Source: UBA6136 sp964386975 (GTDB lineage Bacteria; Pseudomonadota; Gammaproteobacteria; Methylococcales; Methylococcaceae). From it: 5,018 bases of DNA. This document shows positions 1 to 5,018 of the stretch, piece after piece (position 1 is the first letter of the stretch; every line of letters begins with the position of its first letter). The stretch spans positions 1 through 5,018 of the forward strand of contig CAYLUS010000075.1 of NCBI GenBank assembly GCA_964386975.1, in the 5' to 3' direction. Under the pieces are notes generated by a model. It saw only the letters and a program-made list of their open reading frames with translations. It was not told the origin of the DNA and did not search any database. The position numbers and the translations under genes are program-made.

Positions 1-36
1 GGCCATCAGTTGAAGGAGTTCTTGAACGTTTTCCAT
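1..36 (-). CDS. 5' end of a divergent gene, possibly MazG (nucleoside triphosphate pyrophosphohydrolase), partial
   Basis: Reading leftward from 36, an ATG opens 12 codons, MENVQELLQLMA, that run off the window edge without a stop. A good ribosome binding site (AGAGAGG, 45-51 on the complementary strand) lies 8 bases upstream of the ATG, which supports a real start. The peptide resembles the N-terminus of MazG-type NTP pyrophosphohydrolases, which begin with a short helix of the pattern 'xxLLxIMxRLRDP'. MazG hydrolyses nucleoside triphosphates to monophosphates in the cytoplasm. Twelve residues are too few for a firm call: the existence of a gene is well supported, its identity is a guess from similarity. 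It is divergent from the bat operon and is not part of it. Confidence 0.5.
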   Translation of the reverse strand, partial: MENVQELLQLMA

Positions 37-136
37 TAAAGTGGCCTCTCTAGGATAATAGGCATTGTAAATTCTGCGTCTTCCATTTCGATCCGGGGCG
101 AGCGCCTTGCCGCACGGCCCCTCGTTCTCTCAAGTC
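37..136. promoter_or_regulatory. Divergent intergenic region, presumed to hold promoters for both directions
   Basis: This 100-base region separates the divergent start at 36 from the preferred batA start at 137. Its middle (about 53-80) is clearly richer in A and T than the surrounding genes. It contains GATAAT at 54-59 on the plus strand, one mismatch from the -10 consensus. On the minus strand it reads TATTAT and, further upstream, TTTACA. None of these has a convincing partner hexamer at 16-18 bases, so no exact promoter is called. By layout the bat operon promoter should lie here, unless transcription enters from outside. No operator repeat or terminator is evident. Confidence 0.35.
45..51 (-). 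promoter_or_regulatory. Ribosome binding site of the divergent gene
   Basis: The complementary strand reads AGAGAGG, with a GAGG core 8 bases before the ATG at 36-34. This spacing is suitable for initiation. It is the main evidence that the short minus-strand reading frame at the left edge is a real gene start. Confidence 0.55.
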
Positions 137-1159
137 ATGATCCATTTTCTCTGGCCCTGGTCCTTTCTGTTGCTACCGCTTCCCTGGATTATGGGGCGGG
201 TGCCTCAAGAGCGGGAAGCGCCAAAGGCAATGGATGCGCTTCGAGTCCCTTTCATGGAGGACCTCATGCGCATCCGTCCGGGGCGGAGGTCGGTGCCGAC
301 TGAAATTCGGCGCCTGAGTCTCTGGGGCTGGCTCGCCTGGCTCTGCCTGGTCGCGGCCATGGCCCGCCCGGTCCTGTTCGGGGATGCCATGGAAGAGGCG
401 GTCAGCGGTCGGGACCTGATGCTGGCCGTGGATCTCTCCGGCAGCATGGAGGTTGAGGATTTTGTCCTCAAGGCCCGCAAGGTGGATCGTCTGACCGCCA
501 CCAAGGCCGTGGCCGGTCAATTCATTGAACGCCGGGTCGGCGATCGCCTGGGGCTCATCGTCTTTGGCGACAAGGCGTATCTGCAGGTGCCATTAACCTT
601 TGACCGCAAGACAGTCCGCACCTTGCTGGACGAAACCGTGATCGGTCTGGCGGGCGAAAAAACCGCGATTGGTGATGCCATTGGCCTTGCCGTCAAACGG
701 CTTCAGTCCAACCCGGAAGGTCAGCGGGTTCTCATTCTATTGAGTGACGGTGCCAACACGGCGGGTGCCGTAACCCCGTTGCAGGCAGCGGATCTCGCGG
801 CCCGGGTGGGCCTTAAGGTCTATACCATCGGCATCGGTGCCGACGAAATGATGATTCGGGATTTTCTCGGGAGCCACAAGGTCAACCCGTCGCAGGATCT
901 GGACGAAGTCACCATGCGGGGCATCGCCGAGAAGACCGGCGGCCAGTATTTCAGGGCGCGGGATGTTCAGCAAATGGAGGCTATTTATCGCAAGCTGGAT
1001 CAGTTGGAGCCCATTGAGCGGGACAAGCGCTACTACCGTCCCATGGACGAGTATTATCGATGGCCCCTAGGCATGTGCGTGTTGTTGTCGGTCGCGCCAC
1101 TGACGATCAGGGCGCTTCACCGACGAGTCCTTGCCATGCGGCATCCCGGGGGCGCTTGA
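137..1159 (+). CDS. batA: BatA-type VWA-domain membrane protein
   Basis: Predicted 340-residue inner-membrane protein of the Bat aerotolerance family. Residues 3-20 form a first membrane helix (FLWPWSFLLLPLPW, typical of BatA). A basic, probably cytoplasmic loop follows, then a second helix at about 62-80, a VWA domain at about 92-290, and a final helix at about 307-325 with a short basic tail. The positive-inside rule puts the VWA domain in the periplasm. Its metal-ion-dependent adhesion site looks intact: DLSGS (D99, S101, S103), the TAIGD loop (T176) and SDG (D204). VWA domains bind partner proteins through such a metal site; the partners here are unknown. ATG 137 is preferred because the protein then begins as family members do. 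A TTG at 107 would add ten residues, and neither start has a strong ribosome binding site. The stop overlaps the next start by one base. Confidence 0.88.
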   Translation: MIHFLWPWSFLLLPLPWIMGRVPQEREAPKAMDALRVPFMEDLMRIRPGRRSVPTEIRRLSLWGWLAWLCLVAAMARPVLFGDAMEEAVSGRDLMLAVDLSGSMEVEDFVLKARKVDRLTATKAVAGQFIERRVGDRLGLIVFGDKAYLQVPLTFDRKTVRTLLDETVIGLAGEKTAIGDAIGLAVKRLQSNPEGQRVLILLSDGANTAGAVTPLQAADLAARVGLKVYTIGIGADEMMIRDFLGSHKVNPSQDLDEVTMRGIAEKTGGQYFRARDVQQMEAIYRKLDQLEPIERDKRYYRPMDEYYRWPLGMCVLLSVAPLTIRALHRRVLAMRHPGGA

Positions 1160-3167
1160 TGGCGGGCACGCTGACGGATTTTCACTTCCTGAGGCCGCTC
1201 TGGCTGCTCGGGGGATTGCTGTTGCCGCTTTGGTGGTGGGCCTCGGCCAGTTCCGCATTATCTGGATTGGACCGCCTCTGTGATGCGGCGTTGCTCCCCT
1301 TCGTTCGGGTAAAGTCACAGAGGCTCGGGCGGGATGGCCGCGGTCGGATTCTGGCGCAAATCTGGCTGGCGCTGTCGGTCCTGGCGCTGGCCGGCCCCTC
1401 CTTTGAACGGCTGCCGGTGCCGGTGTTCAGGAACCTCTCGCCCCTGGTGCTGGTGGTGGATCTCTCCTACCCCATGCGGGCGGCCGATCTCAAGCCCAGT
1501 CGCCTGGAACGGGTCCGTTTCAAGCTGGATGATCTTCTTCGGGGACGCAGGGGAGGGCAGAGTGCACTGGTCGTCTATGCCGGTGATGCCTTTACCGTGA
1601 CCCCGCTGACCGATGATGCTGGCACCCTGTCTGCGCAACTGGATGCGCTTTCGCCGGACATCATGCCGGTCCAGGGCAATCAGGTTGCATCGGGTCTTGA
1701 GGCGGCGAAGCGACTCATTCATCAGGCGGGAGAGCGCTCAGGGGATGTCCTTTTGGTGACGACTGGAGGGCTGGGCGCTGCCGAGCAAAATCGGCTGCAA
1801 TCGCTGCATGAGGAGGGAATTCGGGTCTCCATTTTGGGGGTTGGCACGCCGGAAGGGGCCCCGATTCCCCTGCCGGGGGGTGGTTTTTTGCGTGAACCAT
1901 CCGGGCGCATGGCCCTTTCCCGGCTGGAGATCCAGTCGCTGTGGGAGGCTGCCAAACGGGGAGGTGGGGTGTATCGGAGCCTGTCTCAGGATGGCTCGGA
2001 TGTCGCTGACCTTTTGAGTTTTCTCAGTCGGGCAGGGGCTCGATCGGAGGAAGATGCAGCGCAGTTGAAACTCGAGCGCTGGAAGGATGCGGGCTTCTGG
2101 CTGTTGCCACCTCTGGTGATTCTGGGCCTCATCGGGCTCAGGCGCGCCAGCTGGTTCTGGTTTGTCCTTGTGCTCGTCATGCCCTGGTCGCCACCTTCCC
2201 ATGCGCTCAGTTGGACGGATCTTTGGAAAACGCCGGATCAGCAGGGCAAGGCCGCGCTGGAAGAGGGCGATGCAAAAAAGGCCCAGTCGCTGTTTCTCTC
2301 GCCGGAGTGGAAATCAGCGGCGGCCTATCGGGCCGGAGACTTCACGGCCTCCGAACAACTGCTCAAGGACGTGCCGTCGGCATCGGCTCACTACAACCGG
2401 GGTAATGCGCTGGCCCGGGCCGGGCGTTTGGAGGAGGCGCTTTCCGCCTATGACGAGGCGCTCAAGCAACAGCCCGCGGACGCCGATACCCTCTACAACC
2501 AGTCGCTGGTCAAGGAGGCCTTGAAGAAGGCGCAACCGCCCCCTAAAAAGAATTCACAAAAAGACCAGAATCCGAAGGATTCTGGCCAAAACCAGGGCGA
2601 AAAGACGGCCGATGGATCCAAGGGGTCAGACAGCGATCAAGGCGCTTCAAAACCCAATCCTCAGGGAAATCCTTCCGAATCGCCTCAACCGCCCCCGACC
2701 GCCGATGACAGCCGCAAGGCATCGGAGCCAAAGCCGGATGCCGCATCAAACCCGGACTCATCATCGGGACCCCAAGGCGATCAGGGCAAAGGTAACCCCC
2801 CGAAAACCCCTTCCAAGGNNNNNNNNNNNNNNNNNNNNNNNNNNNNNNNNNNNNNNNNNNNNNNNNNNNNNNNNNNNNNNNNNNNNNNNNNNNNNNNNNN
2901 NNNNNNNNNNNNNNNNNNCCTTCCAAGGCCTCACCTACGGCGGGCGAAGATACAGCCCCGAAGGGATCCCCGTCTCCTCCTAACAAGCAGCCTGGCGCCG
3001 GGGCAACGGGCGCGGATGACCCGGCGCGGTCTGATGAAATGCGGGAAATCGAGGCGCAGTGGCTGAGAAGCATCCCGGATGATCCCGGCGGGCTTCTCAA
3101 GCGCAAGTTCTATCTCCAGTATCAACAGCGGCAGGGAGACTCTGGATCTCCCAGGGAGTCCAAATGA
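1159..3167 (+). CDS. batB: BatB-BatC fusion: VWA domain plus TPR membrane protein (interrupted by an assembly gap)
   Basis: Membrane helices lie at about 14-30 and 65-82, a VWA domain at about 94-295, and two closely spaced helices at 312-328 and 330-343. A TPR module follows at about 360-455 (clear repeat 'AHYNRGNALARAGRLEEAL'), then a long linker rich in Lys, Pro, Gln, Ser, Asp and Gly. The VWA and TPR parts are both predicted periplasmic. The VWA segments PSRLERVRFKLDDLL, AGDAFTVTPLTDD and SPDIMPVQG are BatB-like, but the metal site is degenerate (DLSYP, and TTGG in place of the usual Asp-Gly). The coding sequence crosses 100 Ns at 2819-2918. The reading frame after the gap has codons starting at 2919, a different phase from before the gap. 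It ends in WLRSIPDDPGGLLKRKF and QYQQRQ, a BatC-type C-terminus, with stop TGA at 3165-3167. Closing the gap by its shared 10-base edges gives 632 residues. Start ATG 1159 overlaps the batA stop, suggesting translational coupling; an in-frame ATG at 1060 lies inside batA and is unlikely. Confidence 0.87.
2565..2585 (+). other. Perfect inverted repeat inside the BatC linker
   Basis: CCAGAATCC and GGATTCTGG are perfect 9-base complements separated by the triloop GAA. The RNA would form a compact hairpin within the coding region for linker residues DQNPKDSGQ. No T-run follows, so it is not a standard terminator. It may be coincidental in a compositionally biased linker. Confidence 0.5.
2819..2918. 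other. Assembly gap of exactly 100 Ns
   Basis: There are exactly 100 unknown bases, the usual placeholder for a gap of unknown size, inside the hydrophilic linker of the BatB-BatC fusion. The ten bases before the gap (2809-2818) and the ten after it (2919-2928) are identical, CCTTCCAAGG. Frame continuity requires a true insert length that leaves remainder 2 on division by 3; 100 does not, and an overlap of ten bases (-10) does. Confidence 0.97.
3153..3158 (+). promoter_or_regulatory. Ribosome binding site of batD
   Basis: AGGGAG lies 5 bases before the ATG at 3164, within the last codons of batB-batC. It supports the 3164 start over the in-frame ATG at 3209, which has no comparable purine-rich site. 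Confidence 0.6.
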
Positions 3168-4969
3168 GCAAATCGAAGGGGCCCTTTGCAGGGTGTTCCC
3201 GGCAGCGGATGGAGGCCTCTGGCCTGCGTGCCCTCATGCTGGTGCTGTGGCTGGCGGCGGGGCTGCTGCCGTCGCTCGCCGTCTCGGCGGTGATCGAGGT
3301 GAGCCTCAGCCAGAACCCTGTGCCCCTGGGTGAATCCTTTAGCCTGCGATTTTCATCGGACCGCGAGCCTTCGGGTGACCCTGACTTTTCACCGCTGTCG
3401 CAGCAGTTTGAAATCCTCAATCAGCGGCGCAGCAGCCAGTTCAGCTTTCAAAATGGCCATATGCAGCGCGCCTATCTCTTCGAGGTGGAGCTGATCGCCA
3501 AGACCGCGGGTAAGATCGAGATTCCGCCCATTGCCTTTGGCGCAGACCGTTCCAATCCCTTTAGCGTGACCATCACCCATGGGGCGGTGACGCAAAAGCG
3601 TCCGGGGGAGTCGGAGCTGTTTCTCGAGGTCGAGGCGTCCCCCAAGAATCCTTATGTGAGCCAGGAAGTGGTCCTGTCCGTCAGGGTCTTGAGCCGTGTG
3701 TCCTTTTCCGGGGATCTGGCGCAGCCGGCACTCGACGGGCTCAATCTCTCAAAACTCAATGGCGACCGGCAGTTCTCTGCCCTTCGGGGCGGTGCCCAAT
3801 ACCGGGTGAATGAGCGGCGCTATGTGTTTTTTCCAAACCAAAGCGGCACGCTGGTGATTCCGCCCGTGAATCTGACCGCGGAGCTCCGTGATTCCGCTGG
3901 CCCTGATCCTTTCTCCGTGCGTCCGCGCCAGCAACGCTTCCATTCAGAGCCCGTGGCGCTTGAGGTCAGGCCGATTCCGGCTGCCTTCAAGGGGAAGGTC
4001 TGGCTGCCCTTGCGCAAGCTGGAGATTGAAGAGGACTGGCAGCCCAAGGCATTTGAGGTGGCGCAAGGCGATCCGCTGACGCGCAGTCTGACCGTCAAGG
4101 CCGAAGGCGGTACCCAGGGCATGATTCCCGATGTCCTGGGCGAGAGCGGGGCGATTGCGGGGGTCCAGCAATATGCCGATCAGCCGGAACTGTCCGAGAC
4201 CTTGGGGAGCGAGGGTCTTGCCAGCCAGCGCAAGGAGAAACGGGCCTATATTGCCAGTGGCAGCGACTTTGAGGTGCCCGCGGTGGCGGTTCCCTGGTGG
4301 AATACCAAAACCGATCGCATGGAAGTGGCGCTGCTGCCGGGCCGCATGGTCAAGGTGCGCCCTGGCACATCCGCCATGCCGGTGCCCGGGTCCCTTCAGG
4401 CGCCCGGTCTTCCGTCTTCTCAAACTCCGGAGGGGGCGTCGGGCCTCGCGTCTGTCCCTGCCGCCTCGGAGGCGCCGACCGAAGGTGCCTCACCTTGGAA
4501 CGCAGCAGGTGTTTGGCAAGCAGCGACGGGCGTTTTCTTGTTGCTCTGGATCGCAACCCTTGGGCTCTGGCTCAACGCCCGTCAAGGCGCGAAAGGCCAG
4601 AAAGACGCCTCGCTCACAAAACCTGAAAAGGGCCCCGGCGAGCGGCCGGCGCCCGCTGGGGCCCACGCCCTGGAGGCAGCGATTCGGGACCAGGCATGGC
4701 AACGCGCCCACCAGATCCTCAGCGCCTGGGGCCAAAGCCAGTGGCCGTTGGCAACGGGCCTGCCGCTGGAGGATCAACTGGACGCAAGCTTGGGTGCGCC
4801 CTATCAGGCGCTCAAGCGCAGCCTGTACGCGCCCGGGCATGCCGGGTTTGCTGAGGGCGAGGCCCTTGTGTTGGCCTTCAAGAAGGCCTGTGCGTCGGCT
4901 CCGCGAAGCGCCGGGCGAAAAGCGAGCGGACGAGAGGACCCGGCGCTCGAACCTCTCTACCGATCCTAG
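3164..4969 (+). CDS. batD: BatD-type aerotolerance protein, exported with Ig-like domains and one C-terminal membrane helix
   Basis: Predicted 601-residue protein. Residues 1-42 look like a long signal peptide: a basic N-region, a hydrophobic stretch (LRALMLVLWLAAGLLPSLAV) and probable cleavage after VSA at 42. Beta-rich, Ig-like segments follow at about 43-138 (beginning with the BatD-like 'NPVPLGESFSL') and 150-270. A further conserved region at about 280-397 contains 'DQPEL' and 'VPWWNTKTDRMEV', as in gammaproteobacterial BatD proteins. A Pro/Ala/Ser/Gly-rich linker (about 400-445) leads to a membrane helix at about 449-470 and a cytoplasmic tail ending in 'LEPLYRS'. BatD homologues also end near a 'LxPLY' motif, so the protein appears complete. 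Its start overlaps the batB-batC stop by four bases (ATGA), and it is the last gene of the operon. Its biochemical role is unknown; in the family it is thought to act with BatA and BatB at the cell envelope. Confidence 0.87.
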   Translation: MSKSKGPFAGCSRQRMEASGLRALMLVLWLAAGLLPSLAVSAVIEVSLSQNPVPLGESFSLRFSSDREPSGDPDFSPLSQQFEILNQRRSSQFSFQNGHMQRAYLFEVELIAKTAGKIEIPPIAFGADRSNPFSVTITHGAVTQKRPGESELFLEVEASPKNPYVSQEVVLSVRVLSRVSFSGDLAQPALDGLNLSKLNGDRQFSALRGGAQYRVNERRYVFFPNQSGTLVIPPVNLTAELRDSAGPDPFSVRPRQQRFHSEPVALEVRPIPAAFKGKVWLPLRKLEIEEDWQPKAFEVAQGDPLTRSLTVKAEGGTQGMIPDVLGESGAIAGVQQYADQPELSETLGSEGLASQRKEKRAYIASGSDFEVPAVAVPWWNTKTDRMEVALLPGRMVKVRPGTSAMPVPGSLQAPGLPSSQTPEGASGLASVPAASEAPTEGASPWNAAGVWQAATGVFLLLWIATLGLWLNARQGAKGQKDASLTKPEKGPGERPAPAGAHALEAAIRDQAWQRAHQILSAWGQSQWPLATGLPLEDQLDASLGAPYQALKRSLYAPGHAGFAEGEALVLAFKKACASAPRSAGRKASGREDPALEPLYRS

Positions 4970-4988
4970 GTCCGGTAGAAAGGTTCGA
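4947..4988. terminator. Long imperfect hairpin at the end of batD, possible bidirectional terminator
   Basis: Two 16-base arms (4947-4962 and 4973-4988) pair at 15 of 16 positions, with a single C-A mismatch (4955/4980) and a 10-base loop. The left arm lies in the last codons of batD, the batD stop is in the loop, and the right arm ends next to the presumed stop of a convergent gene at 4989. Neither strand has a T-run after the stem, so it is not a canonical intrinsic terminator. It may still halt or protect transcripts from both sides. Confidence 0.6.
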
Positions 4989-5018
4989 TCAGGCCCCGAT
5001 GATCTTGACCAGAACGCG
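4989..5018 (-). CDS. 3' end of a convergent gene, unidentified, partial
   Basis: The complementary strand from the right edge reads nine sense codons, RVLVKIIGA, followed by TGA (4991-4989). The stop sits immediately beside the inverted repeat that also spans the batD stop, the usual geometry for two convergent genes sharing a terminator. The peptide is too short to identify. An open frame of this length is not evidence by itself, so the call depends on the hairpin position. Confidence 0.35.
   Translation of the reverse strand, partial: RVLVKIIGA

Noticed and set aside
22..59. Possible sigma-70 promoter with TTGAAC (22-27) and GATAAT (54-59)
   Set aside because: The spacer is 26 bases, far from the usual 16-18, and the first hexamer lies inside the divergent coding start.
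173..520. Long antisense open frames opposite batA, batB-batC and batD
   Set aside because: They are shadows of GC-rich coding sequence, with no ribosome binding sites, no recognisable domains, and atypical Arg/His/Pro-rich composition.
1060..1158. In-frame upstream extension of batB-batC starting at an ATG at 1060
   Set aside because: The extra 33 residues are hydrophilic, overlap the batA C-terminus and do not resemble a BatB start. ATG 1159 overlaps the batA stop and begins a typical BatB membrane helix.
2919..3066. Apparent continuation and stop of batB-batC at 3066 when the Ns are counted as 100 real bases
   Set aside because: The residues in that frame are Arg-rich and unlike BatC. 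The alternative phase starting at 2919 encodes the conserved C-terminus and runs to 3167.
137..4969. The idea that this is a new defence or VWA-MoxR type system
   Set aside because: Gene order, domain architecture and motifs all match the known Bat operon. No nuclease, helicase, protease or mobile-element gene is present.
4998..5018. Possible plus-strand gene start near the right edge (ATGATCTTGACC)
   Set aside because: There is no convincing ribosome binding site and only a few codons. The minus-strand stop next to the hairpin explains the edge better.

Overview
This is a GC-rich proteobacterial window, most probably gammaproteobacterial. It carries one compact plus-strand operon of the Bat (aerotolerance-type) family: batA, a fused batB-batC gene, and batD. 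The assignment rests on protein architecture (VWA domains between membrane helices, a TPR module, a BatD-type Ig-like exoprotein) and on family-typical motifs, not on a database search. The taxonomic guess rests on the batB-batC fusion and the flavour of the motifs, so it is only an inference.

Layout: positions 1-36 hold the first 12 codons of a divergent minus-strand gene that resembles the MazG N-terminus. A roughly 100-bp, relatively AT-rich divergent intergenic region follows (37-136). BatA runs to 1159 and overlaps the batB-batC start by one base (TGATG). BatB-BatC runs from 1159 to 3167 and overlaps batD by four bases (ATGA at 3164-3167). BatD ends at 4969 inside a long inverted repeat. 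That repeat directly abuts what looks like the stop codon of a convergent minus-strand gene at the right edge.

How the genes fit together: BatA and BatB are predicted membrane proteins with periplasmic VWA domains. BatB continues through two more helices into a periplasmic TPR domain and a hydrophilic tail (the BatC part). BatD is predicted to be exported, with Ig-like domains outside, one C-terminal membrane helix and a cytoplasmic tail. In this family they are thought to form an envelope complex, often encoded beside a MoxR AAA+ ATPase and a DUF58 protein. Neither lies immediately upstream here, because a divergent gene occupies that position. The molecular function of Bat complexes is not settled.

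Two points matter most to a user of this annotation. First, a run of 100 Ns (2819-2918) interrupts batB-batC and puts naive translation out of frame. The same 10-base word lies on both sides of the gap, and merging the two copies restores one open frame ending in a family-typical C-terminus. Second, the BatB VWA domain has lost key metal-site (MIDAS) residues that BatA keeps. I see no undescribed system, no RNA genes, no mobile elements and no CRISPR.
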